Assembly (NCBI GenBank): GCA_002099365.1
Contig: MSED01000002.1
Span: 682,001-746,000, forward strand
Source: Phialophora verrucosa
Taxonomy: Eukaryota > Ascomycota > Eurotiomycetes > Chaetothyriales > Herpotrichiellaceae
Length of the DNA: 64,000 nt
Direction of reading: 5' to 3'
Positions 11,189 to 20,946 of the stretch are shown here, one piece after another. The notes under the pieces are model-generated. The model saw nothing but the letters and a program-made list of their open reading frames with translations, made no database searches and was not told the DNA's origin. The translations under genes and the position numbers were made by a program. Every line of letters starts with the position of its first letter. Within the stretch, counting starts at the first letter, position 1.

Positions 11189-12819
11189 TTATGGGGTACT
11201 GTCATACGTTCCTTCACCATAACAGACTCCTTCGACGGTAGTCCCATTGACCTGCTGGACAGCCTTTCCATCTGCACCGAACAGCGCCATCTGTCCACCA
11301 CTATCGCGGTGGTTGTACGGCATCCAACCCACGCGTTTCGGCCCATTGATCGGGTCCTTGACAAACGCCAGGACATAGTCCTGCATGGCCGCGCTGGTCT
11401 CGATCTCCAGCTGCGATGGTTCTCCAGCCCTGATACCATAGGTTCCGAACATCATCGCCAGGTCCGACGCATGATATGCCCCCATCCACCACAGTGGATT
11501 GATGTTGGAGAAGTTCCCACCGTAAACATATCGGTACGTGGAGATGTTCAAGTCGTTCCGGTACAAGCTGGTATTGGAGATGCCACAGACGGTGTTGAGA
11601 GTACCTGCCATGACTGCTTGAGGATTCGGGCCATCCGTAAGATTGTTGAGCGGATATGGTGCCAGAGACGAGTACTCATTGGCCGTGTTGGAGAGGATTG
11701 CTGGCACTTTGGCCACCTGGCCTGCGAGGTAACGGGCTGTGTAGTTGCTGAACACGACGTCCTCGTCCGCAATCGGTGTGAACGTAATTGGTGCCTGATG
11801 AGGACTGGTTGTAGTTGAGTTGTCCTGGTACTGTCCAACAAAGTTCTCGATATCGCTGACAGGCACTTGCCTCATGCATTGCAGTTCGGCGCTCTTATTG
11901 TTAGGGAAATCACAACCCAAGTTCCTTGCAACGAACGTGAAATTGGTCCCTTGGAAATCAGTACCCGCTCGGCTCGACAGTGCCACACCGGATTGCATGA
12001 AGAAGCCCCGAGCAATAGGGTCGTCATAGTAAGCAAAATTGTAATAATCAGTGCTTCGAGAACCAGCTGACTGTCCCCAGAGCGTGAGAGCAGATGGATC
12101 GCCTCCAAATGCAGCAATGTTGGCCTGAACCCATTCCAAAGCTGCGCGCTGGTCGCGAAGCCCAAGATTTTGAGTCCGGAGCCCTGCAGCGTTCGGAAAG
12201 CCCATTATGTTGAGCCGGTAGTTGATGGTCACGACGATGTGACTTTGACTGCGAGATACCCATTCTGCTGGGATCTGAATAGGTATGTTCACGCCACCGG
12301 TGACCATGCCACCTTCAGGACGTGTTAGAGAAATCGGTCGACAGACAGCATCTGAGGTCACTTACCTCCCGTCATGAACATGATGACTGGAAGTTTAGAA
12401 GCCGTAGTGGCATTCGCAGGCGTCCAAATACCCAGGCTCAAGCAGTCTTCGGATGTACCATATGCATAAAGACCAGCACTGGTGCTTTCACCGCCATCGA
12501 AGATCAACCATTCCGGTATCTGCTCGCTCCAGACTGATTTCACCCTGCTCACAAACTGTGGGCATGACCGCGGGTACTGGGTGGCATCATATTGCTTGTT
12601 CGATGCTGGGAGCTTTTGAGGTGGAAGCCAACGAAGATCTCCCACCGGAGCTTGAGCAAAAGGTACATTGCGAAACTCGCGGACTGATGGATAGACAGGG
12701 TTGAGGAGACCAGTAAAAATCCCTGTGTTAGCTGTGACGGAGAGACTCTGACTTGAGATACATGCCGCCTCTGCAGACCGTAACAGCAGATTCAAAGCAA
12801 CCAGGAAAAGCGACTTCAT
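11189..12819 (-). CDS. Secreted type-B carboxylesterase/lipase
   Basis: Two exons, 12819..12366 and 12312..11189, split by a 53-bp intron (GTAAGT donor, CTAAC branch, CTGAAG acceptor), encode 525 residues. Splicing recreates the oxyanion-hole triplet G151-G152-G153, which supports the junction. The first ~19 residues form a signal peptide (MKSLFLVALNLLLRSAEA). Alpha/beta-hydrolase features: nucleophile S233 in GQSAGS (the commoner form is GESAG), acid E364 in TANEYSS, base H432 in GAYHASDL. An early DCLSLGIWTP matches the type-B signature 2 (EDCLxLN) and carries its Cys. Several NxS/T sites are present. The predicted role is extracellular ester hydrolysis; the substrate is unknown. The next gene upstream (13787, +) is divergent, 967 bp away. 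Confidence 0.93.
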
Positions 12820-13786
12820 GGTGGTAAGAAGCTCTCAACGTGTATTGCATTGGGTTGAGAAACGCGGCCCACCGCCGTCCAACGCCCAGTACATATATCA
12901 TACCGACTTTTCTCCATACTCCTCATCTGCCCTCTCTTGTGTAGTGTTCTCTTTGCGACTATTCCTGTTCTCGTGCCGCTTCGCCGGCTGATTTCCCGAG
13001 GGCAAACTGGGTTGGAGCTGGCGAAGCAAGTAGTGACGTGGGTGAGGTGTATGGATGGGCGTGTCAACAGATCTTCTACCGGGTAAATTTGATGCCAACC
13101 ATGTCGATTGTGGGGAAGATCGCCGTTTCATGCATCTCCTAAACACATCAAGCATCCTCATCGCGGGGTTGACGAGCTTGTTCTCCGTACTCTCGCGCCG
13201 ATGACCGACTGCCGCCGCCGAGACGAAAGACAACAGCCGCAAGTTGGAGATGATGAGTTTCCAGAAGGAAGCTGGTCGGTGGGAGAGCCGGCTTCGCCGT
13301 GTTGACAAACACCTTGTTGCGTTCATCTTCCTTGCTTGCTCTAGATGCACTTCTGTTTGCGAAGCCCAATCAGTTTGCTCAATTTTTGCTTGAGGTATAT
13401 CATGTGCAGCTGATCTTCTAGGATACAAATCACTCGTCTTGATGAAAAGCAACAAAAACATGCAGCCGCAAGCCAGCAATGTTGGTAAGCTCGGGGTCCT
13501 GGCAGCGAATATGGAAGACAGCGTTCCGGCCTCACCCTGTAGGCGGTCGCGACTTGCGTTATACGATGCACGATTCACGACAAGTCACATGCACTCACTT
13601 CACGAACAACGAATAATGCGATCACTAACCTCAGCTTCACTGCCACCGGGCGTTCTGTCACTGAAGCGAGTGGTCCTCACAGTTCCGTCCTGAACTGACG
13701 ACCGATCTTATCTTTTGACTCTCGCGGACTACATGTGAGAGTTGTTGGACAGAAAGGCTTCGACCTACTAAGCACGCGTCGCCACG
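12820..13786. other. Divergent intergenic region
   Basis: A shared upstream region for the carboxylesterase (-) and the APH-like gene (+). A 226-codon minus frame at 12898..13578 begins at GTG and shows no family resemblance, so I do not call it. Confidence 0.5.
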
Positions 13787-15223
13787 ATGGAATCGCAAAG
13801 CTCACCTTCGCTTCCCGATATCTCAAAGCCACCGGTGGTCGACATTGGCAAAATTGAGGAGATCGCTCGGAAACACCTCAATATTACTAGCGAAGACCGT
13901 TGCGAAGTTGACTTATACAGGGAATACCCATCTTTCCCACTGGTTTATATAATTTACAAGAACACCGAACCACTAGCGAAGATCTCCGTCTACTCGGAAA
14001 ACACCCCTCATGATGCGGTCGAGAGTGTCGCTGCCACCATGAGCTGGCTCAAGCAGAATACCAGCCTCCCACCACTGCTATGCGTCACCTCTGTCGACGA
14101 TAACGACAGCAGCCTACCCTACGACTGGAAAATTGAGTTGCCGTTGTATAGTTCAAAGTGTCTGGAACAATGGGGGCTGAAGCAGTTGATGTCAGAATGG
14201 CAAGGGATGCAATTCGAGGTCAAAGAAATGCTCATCAAGAGCCTTGCTCGGTGCCATGCTGAGCTTCTTCAGCCGAGAAACAGATTCAAGAGTGGAGGCA
14301 TTGGGAGTATCTATCATGGCTTGAGCACACACGGATACTTGTATCATCGCCTGGGAAAACACGAAAAGCCGTTCTCGGTTGGTCCTTTCAATTGGGATCC
14401 TAGCCCGTGGGAATATTACGAGGACATCCCACGAGGTCCGTTCTCTCGCGCCTCCGACTGGCTCAAAGCCCGACTCAATAAGACCATTGCCTTTGCCGAC
14501 GGCGATGTCTTTGATCCAGACGACATCACGGACGAAGAGATGGAAATGGTCGATTTAACCCTTTCTGTTGCCAAACGCTTACTTGCGAAGATCCCCGAGA
14601 TTTTTGTTCCGGAGATCGACGAGGTCAAGGATACAGTTCTCTGGGACCCTTATGTTACGCTTTCAAACTTGTTTATCGACACCGAAGAGAAGCTCGCGGC
14701 TATCGACAGGATGCAATATGCGAAGCTTGCTCCGTTGTGGTCCCGCTATCAGCTCCCCTGGTTTCTTTTCGGCCCCGATCGCGAGAATGAGCCAGTGCAA
14801 GACGACTACGACGTCTACAAGAGAGGTCAACAGGCAATTAACGACCTGCAACCTCAAGGTTCCGACTACGACTTCGACTACGACTCTGACGCCGATTCCA
14901 AGGCCGACATGCGTTATGACCGCCAAGGCAACCGTCTACGAGCGCTTTACTGGATCCATATGGAGGAGTACAATTTCACCAAGTTGCGTCGTGTCTACCT
15001 TGAGACGATGGAGTCGCTCTACCCTGGTTTCCAGCAGCTAATGAAGCAGTACCAGCTCTTTACCGACTTCGAGGTCGCCACTGTGGAGTGCCAGGACAGC
15101 CCTTGTGGCACACGTGCAGTTGAGAAGTGGCTCGACGCGCTGGATGCAGGAGTTCCCTACCACCTGGTGGGCAGCCTCAAGTGCTACATTTTCAACTCGT
15201 GCATGTTGAGAATGGGTCAGTAA
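13787..15223 (+). CDS. APH/choline-kinase-fold protein, probable pseudokinase
   Basis: An intronless 478-codon frame starting at ATG in CACGATGG context. The overall pattern fits the fungal aminoglycoside-phosphotransferase-like (APH, PF01636) superfamily: an N-lobe strand with Lys65 (PLAKISVY), a central helix with SLARCHAEL, the loop VLWDPYVTLSNLFID at 285-298, and IDRMQYAKLAPLW from 306. In typical members the loop reads as HHPDLSLSN; aligned by the conserved N294, the catalytic Asp position is Tyr289 and the His is Trp286. The later metal-binding Asp appears retained as D307. A strongly acidic Asp/Tyr repeat (about 355-370) is inserted before the C-terminal helices. So the fold is recognisable but phosphotransfer is doubtful; a scaffold or pseudokinase role is inferred. 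No neighbour suggests a pathway. Confidence 0.78.
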   Translation: MESQSSPSLPDISKPPVVDIGKIEEIARKHLNITSEDRCEVDLYREYPSFPLVYIIYKNTEPLAKISVYSENTPHDAVESVAATMSWLKQNTSLPPLLCVTSVDDNDSSLPYDWKIELPLYSSKCLEQWGLKQLMSEWQGMQFEVKEMLIKSLARCHAELLQPRNRFKSGGIGSIYHGLSTHGYLYHRLGKHEKPFSVGPFNWDPSPWEYYEDIPRGPFSRASDWLKARLNKTIAFADGDVFDPDDITDEEMEMVDLTLSVAKRLLAKIPEIFVPEIDEVKDTVLWDPYVTLSNLFIDTEEKLAAIDRMQYAKLAPLWSRYQLPWFLFGPDRENEPVQDDYDVYKRGQQAINDLQPQGSDYDFDYDSDADSKADMRYDRQGNRLRALYWIHMEEYNFTKLRRVYLETMESLYPGFQQLMKQYQLFTDFEVATVECQDSPCGTRAVEKWLDALDAGVPYHLVGSLKCYIFNSCMLRMGQ

Positions 15224-15537
15224 ACGACTCATCTACAAAACGACAGTCACAGTCAGCGCGGCGGCTAACCAATGACGGTGTTGAAAGTCGCGAGCAAGTT
15301 GAAGGCGAAGCACATGTGCGACGATGTCAGGACTGCGAAGACCTTGAAGGTGGACATCAAACCAACTCACCACCAACTGTGAGGCTTTGGAGTGATCTTT
15401 CCTGTTTTCCGAGATGAGAGCACAGAAGTCAGGATGCTGGTTCTAGAGCATCGTCATGTTCTATCCCAGACAAAGAACATGACGGAGAGCATTCTTTCCA
15501 TCAAGTGAAAAAGCTACTTCTCTCTCAAGCCTCTGAA
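15224..15537. other. Convergent intergenic region
   Basis: 314 bp between converging stops of the APH-like gene and the phosphatase gene; nothing else is recognised. Confidence 0.5.
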
Positions 15538-16881
15538 TTACCTTTGTAACCCCTCGTAGTGTTCACCGCCCGCTTGACCATGACCTTGACCTCTAATCAA
15601 CCTCTCATTCCACTCCCTCTCCATCTTCTGCACCCTCTCCCACGCCTCCCTCCTCTTATCCCGACCCAGACTCTCCTCTAGCTCTTCGTCATTTTTCCCG
15701 CTGTCGTTCTCCCGACTCCTCTCCACTTCCCTCTCGTCCTGCATCCTCCGCCCAAACCTTGCCGCCATATCCGCCAAACTCGAGAACCTTACCCTGTTGA
15801 CGTCCTCCTCACCCCTCTTGAGGAGATTGTCCCGTTCAGCCTTCCACGCCCTATACGGCGGTTTCTCCCTCCTCTCGGGCTTGGCGCTTCCAGATGCGGC
15901 AGAGGCGTCGCAAACAGCGCCACCGTCCTCGTCGTATACGCTATAGCCGCAGAATTCCCACACGCGGAGCTGTCTCTCAAACCCGCTGTTCGGCGTGATT
16001 TGCGGGCGTGACTCACGCGCCAAGCTGAGCGCCGATGCGTAGGAGAGTTGAAACCGCCGCATTACTGGATGGGATGTCAGCGATGCCAGCGATGCCACTC
16101 CTCTCTCTCTCTCTCTGCGTGCGTGCGTGTGTGTATATCTCGTGGGACCTGATATGTATCTCATAAAGACTCAACCCGCGTAGACAGGCAAGCGGGCGGC
16201 CCGCAAGCAGATCGATAGGTCTGTTCACATGGATGTACAAGGCGTGCGAGTAGAAACAGAAAGACAAGGACTGGAACGGGAACTGGAACGGGAACGGGAA
16301 GCTTACAAAACCCCACGACAAACGCCCCCGAGCGCGAAATCCCCTGCCTACAATGTACCAGGACGCCAGGCGGAATTTCTGCCCCTTCGGAGATCCGATC
16401 CGAGCTGTCCTCGACCTCGATGTTGCTGTGGCTGTTGCCGTTGCCGCTCTCAAGCCCTTCTTGGATCCAGTCGCACGTCTCGCCAACCCACCGAAGGATG
16501 TCGACGAGCGGGTCGTCGTCAAGATCTAGGACTTTGATCTCAGGCCCATGTCGCGCGGTGCGGGCGCTTCCACCGCTGTCAGCGCCCGCGTCAACATCGG
16601 CGGCGGCGTGGACTAGCTGGGTGTTCATCGATCGGGATGTCTCGTGACGTTGGAGCACCGAGACGATCCTCACGATATTGTGCCCTTGGAGCTGTTGGCG
16701 CGAGGAGGCGGCGAAGCGGCTGGGTGGCATAGATTTGGGTTAGTATTTCTTTTGAGCAAAGGACGAGGAGGAGGAGGAGGAGCACGCATGATAATGGGGA
16801 TCTGGGGGACACGGACTCTGCTATGAAGACGCCGGGAATAGCTTTGATGGGGACTAAAGTGGGCGTCCTGAGGTCTGACAT
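15538..16881 (-). CDS. Dual-specificity protein phosphatase
   Basis: Three exons, 16881..16817, 16719..16307 and 16064..15538, encode 334 residues. Intron 1 (97 bp) uses a GTCCGT donor and CTAAC branch; intron 2 (242 bp) uses GTAAGC and ends in CATCCAG. Splicing creates IPGVFIADRFAASS at the N-terminus, as expected for this family, and joins GAFVVGF to LMRRFQLS just after the active site. The catalytic loop is HCRQGISRSG with nucleophile C145 and R151. A likely general-acid Asp lies in DLDDDPLVDIL (88-97), and the family block PNSGFERQL follows in exon 3. Predicted function: removal of phosphate from Tyr and Ser/Thr. Residues 55-80 and 112-135 are low-complexity insertions relative to compact DSPs, and the C-terminal 140 residues are a charged, probably disordered or coiled tail. 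The substrate is unknown. Confidence 0.92.
16065..16306 (-). repeat. Microsatellites inside phosphatase intron 2
   Basis: The intron holds a (CT)n run at about 16098-16116 followed by GCGT/GT repeats to about 16138, and a GGAACG-type repeat at about 16268-16300. These explain its unusual length. Confidence 0.85.
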
Positions 16882-17354
16882 GATTGCGAGGGTGGTCGGT
16901 CGCTAGTTGCTGTCTGATCGCTGGCTCGTCAATACTTTCTTCGGTTTCTTTATCGTCAGTAAACACTCAGGTGAATGGGCGGCGTGGCATTCCTTTCGAG
17001 ACTACGATCAAGCAAGTATCGGGATATAAATGCATGAGAAAACTCGGATGGGCAGGCAGGCATCAACAATTCCTCGTCTTGGACATGTGCGTCAAGCGTG
17101 TCGTGAAACAGCCCCATAAGCATCAGCCTCGCCTCGGCCGCGACTCGGTTTGGATGTTGCCTACTGTAATTACATATACAGCACATTTGTTTCTAGGCAA
17201 CAAACCAATGATTTGCGAGCCACAGAAAATCTCGAGGCTGGTGCTGAAAATGTCCTTAGAAGGCGACGAAATACGGAGCACCCTTGAACACTGTTCCGTA
17301 CGTCGGCTTGGCATCGCTTGTCGTCTGGGGTCCAAACGGATCAAGGCCGACGCA
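16882..17354. other. Intergenic region between two minus-strand genes
   Basis: 473 bp carrying no recognised gene. It should contain the phosphatase promoter. Confidence 0.5.
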
Positions 17355-19274
17355 TTACAGTACCAACCATCCCAACTTGCTGGCGCTGCATTCCTCTGTC
17401 TGATCGGCCCGGATGTACGAGAACATCAAGTCTCCCATCTTCGGTTTCACGATTTGCCTGACCTCCTTTGGCTTCGTCCTCAACAGTTCGAAGCTTTGAC
17501 CGAACGACAAGGCTTCGATTTCACCATCATCTCTCTTGTTTTCAAACGGCACCCAGTACGCATGACCGAAGATCCTCCCATTGAGGTGCGACGAGCCTGC
17601 TGAAACATTCACTCCCGCTCGTTGCCGGATCACCACATGATCATTCTCGAGGTCGCGGACGCCTGAATTTGAGGCCCACGCGCTCACGGAGACAGTGACG
17701 CCCTCGTGCGATACCGATAGCGATGTTTCCACTAGGCCCCTGGGCACACTCCCAACGAATAACAGGCACATCGTCTCGATCATATTTCGGGGTGTAGGCA
17801 ACGCCGCCGCAAATCCCTTTATGAAAGCTTCCGTGTTAGGAGCTTCCTGAGCCCTATATATCAGCCGGGCGGCATGCAAGCGCTCATAGAAGGCCAGAAT
17901 CCCTGCGCGCTTAGGGAACAGATTCGGAATGACCACGGTGCGTGCGATATAGAGGCCTAATTCCAGGATGGTCTCCACCACGCTGTGTTTGCAGAACTCG
18001 GTGGACGACGCTGGCGCATTTCCACAGGAGCTGCACATACAGCTGGATTCCAACGTGGCCGAGATCTCGTCCATTCTGTCTCGTGCTTGTTGGAACGGTA
18101 GCCGTGCCGCTTTGCCCATCTGCGGCGCCATGCGACGCAGCTCTGGAAACCAGGATGTTACCGTCTCTACCAATCCGAAACCTGAGAGACCTCGTATCGT
18201 GCTGGCATGCGGGAAGAAGAACTCTTGAGACTTCGTCTGGTCGTACTGCAGTGCCGATGAAAGGAGACTTGCCGCCCCGCCTGTAAATTCGGCGACCAGC
18301 AATGGCTCGATGTCCGTGAAAGTTCGACCAAAGCAGGAACGGAACAGTTTGTCCCACGCAACCCTTCCTCCACTAACAGGAGTAGCTTGGTGCAGGGCTT
18401 CGGGGACTGTATTGGTTTTGAGAGCTGACAAGTTGAAAGGGCCGCTGGAACGGCCAATGTCTGGGAATGCTTTCCAGAGTGACCAGCGCTCGACTGAATC
18501 GTCGCTGTACACGGGCACTCCCGATCGTAGGACAAACTGGGCCGTTGTCGCGTCAACTCCTGGCTGTGCATATATCACTGTTCCGATAGGATCTTGAACG
18601 GCGACTTTGAGGTCGAACAGATACTCGGCAACAGCCGCAAACCAGAAGACATCAGACCCGACGTGCTCGAGAGAGAACTTCTCCGTGCCGCCACCAACGA
18701 GACGGCTCATGCTCGTCAGACCTTCAACAACTTGTGCGACATTGACATGATGAGTGGCTGTCCTGAGGTTTTCGTGGTTCCGCGTAATCAGTGTACCGAT
18801 CGGGGACGTGGCAAGCACACCCTGACAAAGACCTACCAAGCGTTTCCACTGGAGATCACTGGGCTGCCACCCCTCCCACATTTCATCCACCTGTAGGGTA
18901 TTTGCGAGCTTCATGATGACAGCCACGACAACATCTGATGCAAAGTATTCGCCCAGGCAGCCTAGGATGCTCAAGAAAGCGAATCCGCCATCTGACTCGG
19001 CAAGGATCCTTGCGATATGTCGATCTGAGAAGCCGATGCCGACCCTCTGACCATAGAATTCGGCTTGAGGAAGACTGGATAAGGCGTTTGCAAGATTGCG
19101 CTGGCCTTGTAGAGAGATATTGAATTGCGAGCCAATTAGCTGCGCGATCTGGATGAGGTATGGGTCGACGCCGGCGGCGTTGAAGTACTGAAGCTGCTCT
19201 GTTGTAAAAGTATGCCTCGCTTTCACCAAGGCAGACCAATCTTTAACGGGATGGCGAGACGATGGTACCGCCAT
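17355..19274 (-). CDS. Uncharacterised fungal protein, 639 residues
   Basis: A single intact frame from an ATG at 19274. I do not recognise a named domain. The N-terminal third (about 20-170) is helical, with a regular hydrophobic pattern (FTTEQLQYFNAAGVDPYLIQ) that looks globular and conserved. The middle has alternating strands and helices. A cysteine group CMCSSC...EFC lies at about residues 413-430. There is no signal peptide; a hydrophobic helix near 108-125 is probably buried rather than membrane-spanning. Codon use and GC look like the neighbours, so I see no sign of transfer. Proteins of this size and pattern occur as hypothetical proteins across Pezizomycotina, but I cannot give a function. 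Confidence 0.75.
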   Translation of the reverse strand: MAVPSSRHPVKDWSALVKARHTFTTEQLQYFNAAGVDPYLIQIAQLIGSQFNISLQGQRNLANALSSLPQAEFYGQRVGIGFSDRHIARILAESDGGFAFLSILGCLGEYFASDVVVAVIMKLANTLQVDEMWEGWQPSDLQWKRLVGLCQGVLATSPIGTLITRNHENLRTATHHVNVAQVVEGLTSMSRLVGGGTEKFSLEHVGSDVFWFAAVAEYLFDLKVAVQDPIGTVIYAQPGVDATTAQFVLRSGVPVYSDDSVERWSLWKAFPDIGRSSGPFNLSALKTNTVPEALHQATPVSGGRVAWDKLFRSCFGRTFTDIEPLLVAEFTGGAASLLSSALQYDQTKSQEFFFPHASTIRGLSGFGLVETVTSWFPELRRMAPQMGKAARLPFQQARDRMDEISATLESSCMCSSCGNAPASSTEFCKHSVVETILELGLYIARTVVIPNLFPKRAGILAFYERLHAARLIYRAQEAPNTEAFIKGFAAALPTPRNMIETMCLLFVGSVPRGLVETSLSVSHEGVTVSVSAWASNSGVRDLENDHVVIRQRAGVNVSAGSSHLNGRIFGHAYWVPFENKRDDGEIEALSFGQSFELLRTKPKEVRQIVKPKMGDLMFSYIRADQTEECSASKLGWLVL

Positions 19275-19864
19275 TGTCGCTGCTACTGCTTCTGAAGGCT
19301 CTCTTGGGGATCAAGGCTGGGCCTGACGGATAGGTTGAGGTCTCAGGTAGCAGGCATCATTAGATATAATGTCATGCCAATCATGACTCGCATGGGCAGA
19401 CACGAATACGAACTGACGTCGAGCCTTAGCTGAACAGGCTTCCATTACTCTCCCCTTCCCCGCACGTACTGTACCTTCCCGTCCCTGCCAACCATCCGTC
19501 GGGGAGAATTGTTAATTAGCAACATTTGGACCATGTACGTAGCAGGGGCATCGACGTCCGCGCTTTAGAAAGGCCACCGGGCCATATTTATTTCCCGCTG
19601 CTCAAGTATCTTTAGAGATGGGCCGTGAGACGGCCATTGTGCTTCCTGATAATGTTGTTGATGGGAGGAGAAACAACAATAAAAGCGGACGACGACACGA
19701 GTCAGAACAGGTATCGAATGCGGCCGTCTGACGGTCATTTGAAAGCGATTGTTCCCTTCCTCGCTTAACTTTCCTGAAACAATCTCAAGCACCATCGCCA
19801 ACTCCTTCACAAACAATTCGTCTGTTCGATACTGAGATTGACGATCGAGAGTAAGAGCGTAACC
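19275..19864. other. Divergent intergenic region
   Basis: 590 bp between divergent starts (19274 - and 19865 +); presumably a shared promoter. The 153-codon minus frame at 19565..20026 overlaps the next gene and is not supported. Confidence 0.5.
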
Positions 19865-20946
19865 ATGTCCGAAGCCCAGGAGCCTCCGGATAGTGGCCAG
19901 ATGGATGCGGATGCTGCAATGCGCGAGATGATGGGGTTCAGCTCGTTCAACACTCGTCCCAAGAACCGATCGGGTGAGTTCTTTCTGATTTTTGAGATAT
20001 GCCTCGTCTCTCAAGTCCGTCCTCAAGTTCAGCGCAATCTGCGGAGAACAAGCGCAGTGCCATCACATCACTCTGTCTCATGTTTGACCTGAACTGCGAG
20101 TAGGCAGTCCTGCTCCCCCCTGATACGGTTTCGTACTGTGCCCAACTTCCTGGGATCTGTTGCGCAAGCCTATTTCTTCCTCTCCTCCACCAAGGCAGCC
20201 AGCCCCGCCAGCAGACCCAAGAGCCTGCTCTTTCTGTCTCAAAGATGCACAATTCCCCCCTTCAAGCTCCCCATCCGCTGCTTGAACAAAGAGCCAGAAC
20301 TCGTACTTGAGGAGCGTCTTGCTCCGAAAGCGAGGTGCGGAGGCAGCTGATGCGCACAAGCCCTTGAATCTCCATGGGAATTTGTGGACTCTTGTACATG
20401 TTCTAGCATTGTGGTCTTATACATCCTGGGAATCTTTCTCCCTCTCGTGGTTCCCCCCCGTAATGTGGTCACCCTCTCGAGCTCTCCGAAGTTGTTTTGA
20501 GGAACGAGTCACCACTAACTTCGAGTCTAGAGAAGAGGGCTGCACAATTCCCGTCACAGCCGGCAGCATCATCGACCACATCAGCCAACACCCAAGGCTT
20601 CTCCATTGCTTCTAGATCCACTGCTACCAGCATGTTCCCTCCTGTAGAGCTACCGCACGACCAAGAGCAGCAAGTGACGACTGTCCCAGCACCTGATACA
20701 GTACCATCATTTCCGAACCGACAACAGACAATCTTCGCGTTCACATCTCCGCAAACTGGCATCTCTTATACAAAACAGGAGCTCAATGAATGGGCGCTGG
20801 GCAAAATCAACGATCAAGGTGACAAGGTCTACTTCAAACCTGGTTTTGTTGATGAAGATCCTTGGTCTCGACTCCGGAAGAAGGCAGATACGAAGAGCAG
20901 CAATACGGAAGCCTGGGGGAAGACGGTCGGGCAAAAACGCAGATGA
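19865..20946 (+). CDS. Small conserved fungal protein of unknown function (spliced)
   Basis: Exon 1 is 19865..19973, ending at a GTGAGT donor, and encodes a Met-rich helix followed by MREMMGFSSFNTRPKNR. Exon 2 is best taken as 20531..20946 (acceptor TCTAG), giving 174 residues; an alternative acceptor at 20490-20491 keeps the same frame and gives 187. I prefer the shorter form because it places a basic EKR stretch directly after the GFSSF motif, as in other short fungal proteins with this motif that I recall. The C-terminus has a conserved-looking SYTKQELNEWALGKI helix and a FVDEDPWSRL motif, ending in basic residues. The intron (557 bp) is far longer than others here, so a missed internal exon is possible. 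Function unknown; nuclear or nucleolar location would fit the basic tail but is inference. Confidence 0.65.

Noticed and set aside
12898..13578. 226-codon minus-strand frame upstream of the carboxylesterase
   Set aside because: Begins at GTG, the translation is Arg/Ser-rich without domain or conserved pattern, and it lies in a divergent promoter region.
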